Positions 42,321 through 50,865 of a DNA stretch of 64,000 nt are shown here, piece after piece (the first letter of the stretch is position 1; the number at the start of each line of letters is the position of its first letter). The stretch is from Oscillospiraceae bacterium (GTDB lineage: Bacteria; Bacillota; Clostridia; Oscillospirales; Ruminococcaceae), in contig JAFTXQ010000003.1 in assembly GCA_017461565.1 (NCBI GenBank), forward strand, positions 1 to 64,000, read 5' to 3'. Both the position numbers and the translations under genes were made by a program. The notes under the pieces were generated by a model. That model did not search any database. It was given only the letters and a program-made list of their open reading frames with translations, and was not told the DNA's origin.

Positions 42321-43658
42321 TCAGCTTCCGCTATACTCGGAAAGAATGATATCAAATTCTACTTCCTTGTTTCTGCCAAGTGAGTCAACTCTCACAACGG
42401 TTACAGAAACAGCGTCGCCGGGCTTCATATCAGCGAGTATCTTGCTCACTTCGCTTACAGAGGTGACCGAAATATCATCCACCTTGACGATAGTGTCGCC
42501 AACGACAAGCTCGCTGTCGGCAACGGCGAGGTCTCTATCGATATCTGTGATATACAGACCGGGAGTCATTCCCTGAATAGCACCTACATATTCCGACACT
42601 TCAAGGCAGGTTACGCCGAGGATAGGTCTGCCTGTAACATATCCGATGGAGATAAGGTCGTTGATTACTTCTTTCGCTTCGTTGATGGTGATAGCAAATC
42701 CGATACCCTCTGCGTAGTCATAAACAAGCTTGGAGTTTACAACGCCTACTACTTCACCGTACATATTGAACAATGCACCGCCCGAGTTGCCACTGTTTAT
42801 TGCGGCGTCGGTCTGGATGCTGGAGAGACCTCGCTCGCTGCTGGAATACTGCTCACGCTTTAGACCTGATACGATTCCCTTGGACACGGAGGACTCAAGT
42901 CCCATGGGGTTGCCTATGACTACTACATCGTCGCCGAGTCTCAGATCGTCCGAATCGCCCAGTACAGCTGACTGAAGACCTTCGGCCTTGACCTTAAGCA
43001 CTGCAAGGTCGGTATCGGTATCGCTTCCTATGAGTTCTGCCTCGTATTCGTCAACCACGCCGCTTCCTTCAACGGGATCGGTAGTTGTGACATGCACAAC
43101 GTATCTGTCCATTTTGTCTACTACGTGGGCGTTGGTGATGATGTAGCCGTCGCTTGAAATGATTATACCGCTGCCTGCGCCGTAAGGCTCTTCTGCGTTA
43201 TAATACTGACGGGTGTATACTTCAATGTAAACGATAGAGTCACGCACCGCAGCAACAAGATCACGTGTATAAGCGAATGATCCATCGGAATTGAATTCCG
43301 TTTCAGCAGGCACCTTGTGCGTTATCTGCACACCTGACTGGAGCTCGTCCAGTGTAGGTTTGTTTTCTGTCGAGCTGTTGTTGCTCTGAGACGAATTGCT
43401 GTTTTCGTTTTTCGAGGATGTACCGTCATTGGAGGCTGAGCCGCCGTTTTCAGTGACGCTGCTGCCCAGCAGCTTTGATGTAAGATAAGAGCTTCCAAAG
43501 CCTGCGCCTCCGCCTATTACCGCCACAGCTGCAATAAGTGCGATTACCTTTGCGGCGCTATGTTTTTTGCGTGGTTTTGCCATCTGAGGCTGTTCGGAAG
43601 GTTGCTGAGGATAAAACGCCTGATGCTCGTTATTGTTATTGAAATTATTATCGTACAT
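42321..43658 (-). CDS. htrA: HtrA/DegP-type membrane-anchored serine protease
   Basis: About 445 residues from the ATG at 43658; an ATG four codons earlier lies too close to AAAGGA to be a good start. A Gln/Pro/Asn-rich cytoplasmic tail, one transmembrane helix (about 40-60), a Ser/Asn linker, then a trypsin-like domain with His (TNAHVVD), Asp (TDTDLAVLKV) and Ser (GNSGGAL). A C-terminal PDZ domain begins at about 345. This layout matches Gram-positive HtrA, which degrades or refolds damaged proteins outside the membrane. All triad residues are intact. Confidence 0.95.
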   Translation of the reverse strand: MYDNNFNNNNEHQAFYPQQPSEQPQMAKPRKKHSAAKVIALIAAVAVIGGGAGFGSSYLTSKLLGSSVTENGGSASNDGTSSKNENSNSSQSNNSSTENKPTLDELQSGVQITHKVPAETEFNSDGSFAYTRDLVAAVRDSIVYIEVYTRQYYNAEEPYGAGSGIIISSDGYIITNAHVVDKMDRYVVHVTTTDPVEGSGVVDEYEAELIGSDTDTDLAVLKVKAEGLQSAVLGDSDDLRLGDDVVVIGNPMGLESSVSKGIVSGLKREQYSSSERGLSSIQTDAAINSGNSGGALFNMYGEVVGVVNSKLVYDYAEGIGFAITINEAKEVINDLISIGYVTGRPILGVTCLEVSEYVGAIQGMTPGLYITDIDRDLAVADSELVVGDTIVKVDDISVTSVSEVSKILADMKPGDAVSVTVVRVDSLGRNKEVEFDIILSEYSGS

Positions 43659-43793
43659 GATAAAGCTCATTCCTTTCGGTCGAGTTGGTTTGTTTCCTGT
43701 GATGATAAAAGTATAACCCCAAATTGTGTTAATAATGTGAAGTAAAATTGATTAAATTATAAATGTTTGTATCATGATGCGGTCATCATTCTA

Positions 43794-44477
43794 TCAGAAG
43801 CCGATCAATGCTTTAGCGGCAAACCATATCGGCGGAACCAAAAGCGCAGGCAGCATATTTATTGTCTTCATGTCCTTGAGACCAAGTATCGATATGCCGG
43901 AGGCTGCAATAAGAAATCCACCTACCAGAGATATTTCTGTCATAAGTCCGCCGCTCAGAACAGGCTCCAGCCATCCTGCGCACAGGAATATAGCGCCCTG
44001 CCACAGAAACAGTACGCCTGCGGCTATCATCATGCCGAAGCCATAAGTAGACGCAAGAGCCATTGAAGTGACAAAATCAAGCGTTGCATTGGTGAAAAGA
44101 TAGGTGTGATCACCGTAAAGTGCCGCATTTATCGGACCGAGGATGGAAAGTGTTCCGATACAGAACATCAGTATTCCGGTGGAGAGCCCCTGCCCGAGGT
44201 TTGATTTTGAGAATTTACCCACAAGCCCGTTGAATTTGCTGTCGAGATCTATTATGCTGCCCAAAAGGCTTCCGAGTGCAAGGCTGACTATGAAAAGTAC
44301 GGGATAAGCGCTTTGCGGCATATTAGTGCATATTGAATTTACGCCTATTCCTATGGCGGCGAGTCCCATGGCGTTATAGAGAGCGTCACGGTACTTGTCC
44401 TTTATTCCTTTTTTTAGCAGCCCGCCCAGAAGCGAACCGCAGATTATTGTTGCTGTATTGACCAGTGTTCCAATCAT
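43794..44477 (-). CDS. DUF554 (YqgA-like) membrane protein
   Basis: 227 residues with six to seven hydrophobic helices and small-residue motifs typical of DUF554 (GTLVNTATIICGSLLGGLLKK at the start, GILMFCIGTLSILGPI in the middle). The family is widespread and its function is not established; a transport role is likely. AGAGGAC precedes the ATG. It starts 15 bases after the stop of the DUF3810 gene, so both probably belong to one transcript. Confidence 0.85.
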   Translation of the reverse strand: MIGTLVNTATIICGSLLGGLLKKGIKDKYRDALYNAMGLAAIGIGVNSICTNMPQSAYPVLFIVSLALGSLLGSIIDLDSKFNGLVGKFSKSNLGQGLSTGILMFCIGTLSILGPINAALYGDHTYLFTNATLDFVTSMALASTYGFGMMIAAGVLFLWQGAIFLCAGWLEPVLSGGLMTEISLVGGFLIAASGISILGLKDMKTINMLPALLVPPIWFAAKALIGF

Positions 44478-44492
44478 GTTTTATGTCCTCTG

Positions 44493-45611
44493 TTATTCGG
44501 TGTAATAGTATGCGAGGATAAGCTCGGTTACCCTGTCGTAGCTGAGGTTTCCGTCTTCAACGCCCTGGATGGTTATGAATGTATTGTTGATATCACCCCC
44601 GACCTCCCAGGGGTTTATTTCGATATCTCCGGGGCCGTCTATAACATAACTCGCAAAGCGGTCTATGTAGTCGTTGTGTGACCGAAAATCTGCAAGCATA
44701 CCGTCAGTGACATTTTCCTGTGCCTGTTCCCAGAGCTCGGTATCATAATCAAAAAGAGCGTTTGAGCAATAGGTAAACGCTTGCATATAACCTGCATATC
44801 TGAATTCGGGATATTCGCTGTTTATACAGGAAAGGAATGCGAAAAAGTTACATTCGTCTTCAAAGGCTACGCCACGGGAATGGGCTGACTCGTGTGCTGC
44901 TGTGAACAGTTTTCCGTAGTCCGGTTGCTCGATATTGACGTTGCATTCGGCAAAGAAAGGGAAAAACATTCCTACGATCCCGGTATAAGACCAATAATAG
45001 GAGAGCTGCACAGGCTTCTGACGCCATACGGACGTCCACAGCCACGGGTACTCTTCTATCAACGGAGCGTAACCGTTGTTTACCCTTGTAAGCTCGGTAT
45101 AGATATCCTCGGGGAGCTTCATACACCCGTTTTCGTCAGTGATTATGTTTGCCCGTTCTGCTGCTGCATTTTCGCTTAGCCACAGGCAGACCTCTACCAG
45201 CTGCTCCGGACTTTTGGGCGATGTATCAAGCTCCATAAGCTCGGCTGCGGTGCGGCGATAGTAGTTTCCGCCATGGCATATCATATACATCAGCAGCGCA
45301 AATGAGATAAAACCACAGACACAGCGCATGGCTTTTATTGCTGTTTTTTTGCGGTTTTCGGACTTGCGCATCCTGCGCACAAAAAGTATTATTATCATAA
45401 CCAAGAGCGGCAGTGCCAGCACTACGAGAAGTTCTGTCAGCGATACAGGCAGAAGCGATGTGATAAATCCTATCGGTACTGTCACTATTTTGAACAAACC
45501 TCTGGACACTGCATACTCGGTGAAATCAGGGAATAAGGGAAGCAGCAGATACATAAGCAGCGCCGCAAGCATCGGATAAAATATCCATGTGATCCTAACG
45601 AAACGTTTCAT
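44493..45611 (-). CDS. DUF3810 membrane protein with a HExxH-like zinc motif
   Basis: 372 residues: three transmembrane helices near the N-terminus (about 12-28, 50-77, 92-112), then an extracellular domain containing AAHESAHSRG and a downstream EDECNFFAF. HESAH fits the HExxH zinc-peptidase motif, so the domain could be a metallopeptidase, which is an inference. I recognise the DUF3810 family from this arrangement. AAGGAGGTGCAGC precedes the ATG. Confidence 0.8.
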   Translation of the reverse strand: MKRFVRITWIFYPMLAALLMYLLLPLFPDFTEYAVSRGLFKIVTVPIGFITSLLPVSLTELLVVLALPLLVMIIILFVRRMRKSENRKKTAIKAMRCVCGFISFALLMYMICHGGNYYRRTAAELMELDTSPKSPEQLVEVCLWLSENAAAERANIITDENGCMKLPEDIYTELTRVNNGYAPLIEEYPWLWTSVWRQKPVQLSYYWSYTGIVGMFFPFFAECNVNIEQPDYGKLFTAAHESAHSRGVAFEDECNFFAFLSCINSEYPEFRYAGYMQAFTYCSNALFDYDTELWEQAQENVTDGMLADFRSHNDYIDRFASYVIDGPGDIEINPWEVGGDINNTFITIQGVEDGNLSYDRVTELILAYYYTE

Positions 45612-45639
45612 GCTGCACCTCCTTGCGTATTATATAATA

Positions 45640-45668
45640 ATTATACTGTATTAAAGAACAGCCGTCAA
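45640..45668 (-). promoter_or_regulatory. promoter of the DUF3810-DUF554 unit
   Basis: On the minus strand TTGACG (45663-45668), 17 bp, TATAAT (45640-45645), about 30 bases before the ATG. Confidence 0.8.
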
Positions 45669-45706
45669 CAAATTTCGAGAAATATTTAAAAAAATTCAAA
45701 AACCCC

Positions 45707-45735
45707 TTGACAAATGTACCATAACGTGATAAAAT
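45707..45735 (+). promoter_or_regulatory. promoter of tRNA-Leu(CAG)
   Basis: TTGACA (45707-45712), 17 bp, TAAAAT (45730-45735). The tRNA starts about 85 bases after the expected transcription start, so the precursor has a longer leader than usual. Confidence 0.8.
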
Positions 45736-45828
45736 ATATACGTTGTCAGAAACGGCAACACACGGAGTTACTTTAAAAAGTCCGTCTCGGTTTGATCTTG
45801 ACCGTGTAAAAATTCAAGATTTATATAT

Positions 45829-45915
45829 GCAGGTGTGGCGGAATCGGCAGACGCGCTAGCTTCAGGTGCTAGTGATCGCAAGGTCGTGGGGGTTCAAGTC
45901 CCTTCACCTGCACCA
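45829..45915 (+). tRNA. tRNA-Leu (anticodon CAG)
   Basis: A class II tRNA with acceptor GCAGGTG/CACCTGC, discriminator A and encoded CCA, the T arm GGTTCAAGTCC, and a long variable arm (TGATCGCAAGGTCG). The anticodon loop reads CAG between GCTAGC and GCTAG. It decodes CUG leucine codons. Confidence 0.95.
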
Positions 45916-45916
45916 T

Positions 45917-45949
45917 ATTAAAAACCCGTCCACTGGACGGGTTTTTAAT
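45917..45949 (+). terminator. terminator of tRNA-Leu(CAG)
   Basis: A 15-bp perfect stem (45917-45931 with 45935-45949), three-base loop and TTTTT in the right arm, two bases after the CCA. Confidence 0.9.
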
Positions 45950-46000
45950 TTCAAACGCTCGATTAAGTGTGAAATCTTTTTGATTCAACATAGATATATT

Positions 46001-46034
46001 TTAAAAATCCCACTCTCAAGAGTGGGATTTTTAA
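46001..46034. terminator. second, independent hairpin terminator
   Basis: A 16-bp inverted repeat (46001-46016 with 46019-46034) with A/T-rich ends, of the same design as the preceding tRNA terminator but with a different GC core. Nothing recognisable lies between the two. Confidence 0.7.
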
Positions 46035-46172
46035 ATGGCAAAAGTTCAGCTCGGCTTGTCTTATGAGGAATTTTGGCGTTTGATCACAATACAAGAAATT
46101 AATTATTTGGCAGAATATGTATGGTTTTTTTCAGAACGGATGTTCAAGTCTGAAGCATCAATGTTATTTTAA
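46035..46172 (+). CDS. possible 45-residue ORF, maybe a gene remnant
   Basis: An open frame of 45 codons (starts MAKVQLGLSYEEFWRL) begins on the end of the hairpin, with no ribosome site and no promoter that I can see. The segment LSYEEFWRLI recalls small phage-like proteins, but this is only an impression. It could be a chance frame or the relic of a gene deleted between the tRNA and the GH5 gene. Confidence 0.2.
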   Translation: MAKVQLGLSYEEFWRLITIQEINYLAEYVWFFSERMFKSEASMLF

Positions 46173-46189
46173 TTTAATCGGAGGGAACG

Positions 46190-47308
46190 ATGAAAAAAAT
46201 TATTGTTGCGATATCTTTGTCAGCACTGTTTGTAGTTATTTTGATTATACTGCTTTTACTGCATTCAGCTAAATTTGAAACCGCTTCACAGGCAGTTGAT
46301 AATATCAAGGTCGGCTGGAATTTAGGCAATACGCTTGAGAGCAACGGAGAGTGGATAGGTCTTTATACAGACGGTAAGCCCGAAAACTACGAAACAGCAT
46401 GGGGAAACCCTGTAACAACGTCTGAACTGATAGCTGCTGTAAAAGAATCAGGCTTTAATGCGGTACGTATCCCTGTTACATGGTATGAGCATATTGATGA
46501 AAACGGAAATATTGACCCTGAATGGCTTGCAAGAGTACAGCAGGTGGTTGATTATGTTATTCAGCAGGATATGTATTGCGTGATAAATGTTCATCATGAT
46601 GCTGGCGGGGGCTGGCTACGTGCAACGCCTGAGTGTTATGAAAAGTATCACGATAAAGTATCGGCACTGTGGCATAATATTGCTGTCCATTTTAAGGATT
46701 ACGGCGAAAAACTGATGTTTGAGGGATTCAACGAAATGCTGGACGGCGAAGGTCATTGGGGTGGCGCTGGCAGTGCTGAAGAATATAAAGCACACAATGA
46801 TTTTAACCAGCTTTTTGTTGATGCAGTCCGAGCAACAGGCGGGAATAATGCACAGAGAAATCTTATGGTGCAGATATATTCGGGTGTATGCGGCGACGGG
46901 GCTTTTGAGAACTTTGTACTTCCGACAGACAGTACGAAAGGGCATCTTATTATTCAGGTACACAATTATGACCCGCAGCCGTTTACATGGACTTCCGTTG
47001 ATTATACCGAACCGACTGATCAATGGGGAAGCGAAAGTGAAATGGAAGATATAAGGCACATATTCGGCAGGCTTCAGGAGTTTTCACAATCACACAATGT
47101 GCCTGTTGTTGTAGGAGAATGCGGCGCCGACTATAAAGGAAATGAGGACGCACGAAAAGCGTATGTGGAGCATTTTTTCAGCTGCGCTTCCGAATGCGGC
47201 ATAAAGTGTTTCTGGTGGGATACAGGCGCCATGGCTTTGCTGGACAGGAATTCATGTGACGAAAAATATCCTGTGATAATTGATGTTATAATGGATGCCT
47301 GCAGCTGA
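46190..47308 (+). CDS. GH5 endoglucanase-like enzyme, membrane-anchored
   Basis: 372 residues: an N-terminal hydrophobic helix (about 4-25, uncleaved anchor or signal), then a GH5 barrel starting VGWNLGNTLE. The acid/base is Glu182 (FEGFNEM) and the nucleophile Glu310 (VVVGECG). NVHHD supplies the usual active-site histidine. Cellulase-type GH5 (possibly subfamily 4) is most likely; it cleaves beta-1,4-glucan or a related glucan outside the cell. No binding module or dockerin is attached. CGGAGGGAACG precedes the ATG. Preceded by a 150-base region without a clear promoter. Confidence 0.9.
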   Translation: MKKIIVAISLSALFVVILIILLLLHSAKFETASQAVDNIKVGWNLGNTLESNGEWIGLYTDGKPENYETAWGNPVTTSELIAAVKESGFNAVRIPVTWYEHIDENGNIDPEWLARVQQVVDYVIQQDMYCVINVHHDAGGGWLRATPECYEKYHDKVSALWHNIAVHFKDYGEKLMFEGFNEMLDGEGHWGGAGSAEEYKAHNDFNQLFVDAVRATGGNNAQRNLMVQIYSGVCGDGAFENFVLPTDSTKGHLIIQVHNYDPQPFTWTSVDYTEPTDQWGSESEMEDIRHIFGRLQEFSQSHNVPVVVGECGADYKGNEDARKAYVEHFFSCASECGIKCFWWDTGAMALLDRNSCDEKYPVIIDVIMDACS

Positions 47309-47342
47309 GCGTGCAGAATTATTTTGTGTTATGCGTTAGACC

Positions 47343-47717
47343 TTATGTCTTAGATCCATTATTTTGTTTGCGGTCAACACAGATAAGCTCTCTTATTCCG
47401 ATAGCAAGCAAAAAGATCGCATACAGCTTTCTGAGAAGTTCGCCTGCCACTATCTGCGAGGCAAGCGTACCCAGAATCGCTCCTGCAATACCGCCGAAAA
47501 TATATTTTTTAACAAGCGTCTTGTTTACAAGACCGCCTTTTATATGCATTATCAGTGAGAGCAGGGCTATCGGCAGGAAGAATACAAGGTTTATTCCTTG
47601 TGCCGTTTTTTGCTGTACACCTGCGAAAAGGGTCAGCCAGATCATCAGAACAAATCCGCCTCCGAGACCCATTGAGGCTATGATGCCTGTGAGAAATCCA
47701 ACTATCGCTTCCGTCAT
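47343..47717 (-). CDS. TauE/SafE-type transporter, second half
   Basis: 124 residues from the ATG at 47717, overlapping the stop of the other half by four bases. Four hydrophobic helices with the glycine-rich FLTGIIASMGLGGGF motif at the start, as in one of the two pseudo-repeats of sulfite exporter TauE/SafE proteins. A full family member has both repeats in about 250 residues; here they are encoded separately. Confidence 0.8.
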   Translation of the reverse strand: MTEAIVGFLTGIIASMGLGGGFVLMIWLTLFAGVQQKTAQGINLVFFLPIALLSLIMHIKGGLVNKTLVKKYIFGGIAGAILGTLASQIVAGELLRKLYAIFLLAIGIRELICVDRKQNNGSKT

Positions 47718-48055
47718 GAAAATAAAGTCCTTATCGCAGCGGCTATGATAAGCGCCCCGAACACTCTGTGCAACCATACGGATTTGATTTTCCTCAGAAA
47801 CAGCGAGCCGGCAACAGCGCCGCCCAGCCCCCAGGGGATATATTGCCATGCTGCTTTGATGTCGATACCCTCTCCGAAGAGATAGGACACTGTGGTTACA
47901 AGGCTCAGCACGAATATCAGCGCTACCGAAGTAGCATGAGCCTGCTGAGGCGTGCAGCCGTCATTTTCCAGTATCGGCACTGCGATAACTCCGCCACCCG
48001 AGCCAAATAATCCGTTAAGTCCGCCGCACAGAAGTCCTTTGAAGAATTTTTTCAT
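47714..48055 (-). CDS. TauE/SafE-type transporter, first half
   Basis: 113 residues with four hydrophobic segments and LCGGLNGLFGSGGGVIAVPIL, the N-terminal repeat motif of TauE/SafE transporters. It ends where the other half starts (ATGA overlap), so the two products would be made in equal amounts and pair in the membrane. The family exports sulfite or organosulfur anions; the substrate here is unknown. Confidence 0.8.
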   Translation of the reverse strand: MKKFFKGLLCGGLNGLFGSGGGVIAVPILENDGCTPQQAHATSVALIFVLSLVTTVSYLFGEGIDIKAAWQYIPWGLGGAVAGSLFLRKIKSVWLHRVFGALIIAAAIRTLFS

Positions 48056-48117
48056 AGTATCACCGATATTAGTATGCGTATATCATATCGGGTCGAGTCG
48101 TGTAAATTGATGGAAAA

Positions 48118-48148
48118 AAAGCTCCTGCGTTATTAACGCAGGAGCTTT
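48118..48148. terminator. terminator of the holA-to-lipoprotein unit
   Basis: A nearly perfect stem of about 14 bp, AAAGCTCCTGCGTT with AACGCAGGAGCTTT, seven bases after the last stop codon; A-rich on the left, so it ends minus-strand transcription with a T run. Confidence 0.85.
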
Positions 48149-48155
48149 CATGCTG

Positions 48156-48785
48156 TTATGCGGTTTTCATATCTGTAAGGATCTGTACTGCGGTAGATGC
48201 GCTTTCCTGTTTGTAGTAGCATATCTGTATTGTATATACATTTATGTCCTGCTCGAAGTAGAATTCCGTAAAGCCCAGCAGGAACTCGTTGCCTTCGCCT
48301 GAAAACAGCTCGAAGTGGGAAAGGTATCCATCCTTGCCGCCGTACTGTGCTTCGCCGAAGCTGCTGTCATCGCCTGTCTTATATCCGCTTGCAAGGAAGT
48401 CGAATATAGAGCTATCGTGCACGCCACGTGCATAATCGGCAAGTGTGACCCTGTCCTCGCCATCTGCGGGAGTCATATCCTGAGCCGATACGGTAACAAA
48501 AGTAACATCTTTCATAGAATAAGCCGATGTAAGATAATACAGCCCGTTTGCTTCGAACTCCTCAATCATCTTATCAAGGTTGTCGCCGCTGCTTGCCTTC
48601 AGGATGTCTTTGTACATCTCCTCACCCGTAAGCACTGACCAGCCTTCGGGGAATTCAATGCTAGTCTTTGCGTCACTGAGAGTTATCGTATTGCCGTTGG
48701 CGTTGACTTTCGGTGAGTTGCTGCCACTGCAAGCCGTCAGCAGAAGTGATGAGCATAAGAAGATAGCTGTAAGTATTTTTTTCAT
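48156..48785 (-). CDS. small lipoprotein, function unknown
   Basis: 209 residues with a lipoprotein signal peptide (LLLTAC at about 14-19). The rest is a single alpha/beta domain starting with ISLEFPEGW-like SIEFPEGWSVLTGEE, a pattern common in secreted proteins of this group, with no catalytic motif. It is the last gene of the holA unit and overlaps rluA by four bases. A distant relationship to PsbP/DUF-type lipoproteins is possible, but I cannot name a family. Confidence 0.75.
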   Translation of the reverse strand: MKKILTAIFLCSSLLLTACSGSNSPKVNANGNTITLSDAKTSIEFPEGWSVLTGEEMYKDILKASSGDNLDKMIEEFEANGLYYLTSAYSMKDVTFVTVSAQDMTPADGEDRVTLADYARGVHDSSIFDFLASGYKTGDDSSFGEAQYGGKDGYLSHFELFSGEGNEFLLGFTEFYFEQDINVYTIQICYYKQESASTAVQILTDMKTA

Positions 48786-49639
48786 GTTGTACCTCTGTTT
48801 TCTAAAAGAGCCGCCATATCTTCGGGCAGTTCTGCGGTCAGCGTGATCTGCTTTCCGCTTACGGGGGAAGTAAAGCTTACCTCGCCGCAGTGCAGCGCCT
48901 GACGTTCTATATCGGTAAGATCTCCGCCGTACATCCCGTCACCGCAAAGCGGATGTCCGATATGTGCGAAATGAACACGTATCTGGTGCGTTCTTCCTGT
49001 TTTGAGTATCACCCTCAAAAGGGTGCGCTTATTGCTGTGTTTTACAGCATTGTACAGTGTAAGCGCATACTGACCGTCGGGGGTGACGTTGCGGTATATT
49101 ATACTGTCCTGCACTCTGCCGATAGGTACCTCTATCTGTCCTTCGGTAAGATCGGTGCCGTCTACGATAGCGTAGTATACCTTGCTGACATTCTTTGTGA
49201 GCGCTGCCGCCGCATAGCGGTTCTTTGCGCATACGCAAAGCCCCGAGGTGTTGCGGTCCAGCCTGTTTATCGCACGGAACGGAGTGTCGGGATACATTGC
49301 GGCAAACAGATTTCCGAGAGTGTCGTCGCTGTGCTTTATTGAGGGGTGCACTGCCATATAAGGCGGCTTGTTGAATACGATGACGTCATCGTCCTCGTAG
49401 GCGATATCCGATTTAAGGTCGGGATTAGGGATAAGTCCTCCCGCATCCTCCATCAGCACGCTTATCACATCGCCGCTGTTTACGGTATCAATCGTGCGGA
49501 TTATTTTTCCGTCCCGTGTGATACCGCCGGTGTGCTTAAGCTTTATGATAGTACGCTGGGAAACGCCGTGACCTTTCAGAAACTGCTGCATGGTCACGCC
49601 GTTTTCCGCTTCGCTTACTGTGAATTTCAGCTCTCTCAT
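48782..49639 (-). CDS. RluA family pseudouridine synthase
   Basis: 285 residues: an N-terminal S4 RNA-binding domain (about 12-62) and the RluA catalytic domain. The catalytic Asp128 is in NRLDRNTSG; GRTHQIRVH is present near the C-terminus. It isomerises uridine in rRNA or tRNA. It overlaps both the upstream DHHW gene and the downstream lipoprotein by four bases each, so it is translated in a chain with envelope proteins. The exact target is not clear (RluD-like). Confidence 0.92.
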   Translation of the reverse strand: MRELKFTVSEAENGVTMQQFLKGHGVSQRTIIKLKHTGGITRDGKIIRTIDTVNSGDVISVLMEDAGGLIPNPDLKSDIAYEDDDVIVFNKPPYMAVHPSIKHSDDTLGNLFAAMYPDTPFRAINRLDRNTSGLCVCAKNRYAAAALTKNVSKVYYAIVDGTDLTEGQIEVPIGRVQDSIIYRNVTPDGQYALTLYNAVKHSNKRTLLRVILKTGRTHQIRVHFAHIGHPLCGDGMYGGDLTDIERQALHCGEVSFTSPVSGKQITLTAELPEDMAALLENRGTT

Positions 49640-50847
49640 TTTGTGAGCTGGATCTTCTTGAGGGACTCGTCCTCTGCAAAGGAAACCGTGTTGAACATGA
49701 ACAGTGCCTGGGTGTATTCATCCACGTTGATGAAGTAGTTGAGGTCTGCGTTGATATATCTCATGTCTACCATGGTTATCTTGCTGTAGTGGTTTGCAAG
49801 GAAAGGCACAAGGCTGTGTGCGTAGCTGTCCTTCACAAGGAGCAGGCTCTTGCCGTTGTCGATATCGGTCTCGATAGTGATGATAGGCTGATTGCTGCCT
49901 GTGAAGGAGGAATACTTATCCTTTACATTGAGGTAATCACGGACATAAAGGCTGTCGTATACTGTTTCCTTTGCGCCGTCAAACACTGTCATAGTGATCT
50001 TCGGAGCGTTGTTCTTGAGGTGGTAGTAGTCGATAACATCGGGTGTTACACCGCTATCGAGGGTCTTGGAATACAGTGTACCGTGGAAATCGCTGCTTAC
50101 TGTTTCGATGTTGAAATCCTTGAGTCCGTAAGCACTGTAACCGAGAGCCTTTGCAGCGGCACAGTAGCCATAGTATGCACCGAGGCTGGTCCAGTGGTGG
50201 TCGGTACGATAGAACAGATAATCGTCCTTGTGCTCGGTCATAAAGCTCAGACCGTCGATGGTTGTAAAGCCCTGAAGCTGTTTGTATACATTGTCGATAA
50301 AGGTCTTCTGGCTGAGATAGCCGTTGTATTTGGGCATCTGAGAGAAATACATCTCCTGCGCTGTGGGAGAAAGCATGATGCTGCAGGGAAGGTCGCTGTG
50401 ATTTGCGGCAAATGTGTTCATGGCCTTGATCGAGGCGTCAACGGTAGCCTGATCGTATTCTTTGAATACCTGTATCATCTGATCGTTGATGGTGTATACA
50501 CCATTGATCTCCTGCTTGCCGATAAGGGCTTCCAGCTTGTTTTTGGTCTGTACCCATGTTTCTCTGCCTGCAAGATGGTCGGAGAAATATACTTCTATAT
50601 CATCCATGAAGCTGTTCTTGTCACGGATGGTTATATAATCCCACTTTACGGAATCAACATATTCTCCGAAGTTTTCAGCATTTTCAAGCTTGTCCTCGTT
50701 GATAAGCGTAGGGAATTTTGCAAGAGTACGGTTCTCGTTCTCGCTGCGTTCCAGCTTAGGGAGAGCGATAGTGGTTATGGGAAGTGCCAGTGTAACAGCA
50801 GCAAACAGGAATATCATCAGCTTGCTGGGGGTCATTTTGAATTTCAT
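49636..50847 (-). CDS. DHHW/AlgX-like polysaccharide O-acetylation protein
   Basis: 403 residues with one N-terminal membrane anchor (about 10-28). The extracytoplasmic SGNH-like domain contains YRTDHHWTSLGAYY, the motif that names the DHHW family and supplies the catalytic Asp/His of AlgJ/AlgX-type acetyltransferases. KDSYAHSLVPFL carries the likely nucleophile Ser. It works with the MBOAT protein encoded 18 bases upstream, which passes acetyl groups across the membrane. The modified glycan is unknown. Confidence 0.87.
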   Translation of the reverse strand: MKFKMTPSKLMIFLFAAVTLALPITTIALPKLERSENENRTLAKFPTLINEDKLENAENFGEYVDSVKWDYITIRDKNSFMDDIEVYFSDHLAGRETWVQTKNKLEALIGKQEINGVYTINDQMIQVFKEYDQATVDASIKAMNTFAANHSDLPCSIMLSPTAQEMYFSQMPKYNGYLSQKTFIDNVYKQLQGFTTIDGLSFMTEHKDDYLFYRTDHHWTSLGAYYGYCAAAKALGYSAYGLKDFNIETVSSDFHGTLYSKTLDSGVTPDVIDYYHLKNNAPKITMTVFDGAKETVYDSLYVRDYLNVKDKYSSFTGSNQPIITIETDIDNGKSLLLVKDSYAHSLVPFLANHYSKITMVDMRYINADLNYFINVDEYTQALFMFNTVSFAEDESLKKIQLTK

Positions 50848-50865
50848 ATCAGTTGCTCTCCTTTC

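Noticed and set aside
46035-46172. Phage tail-chaperone identity for the 45-codon frame
   Set aside because: The resemblance is one short motif only and there is no ribosome site, so the ORF is listed only as a possible remnant.
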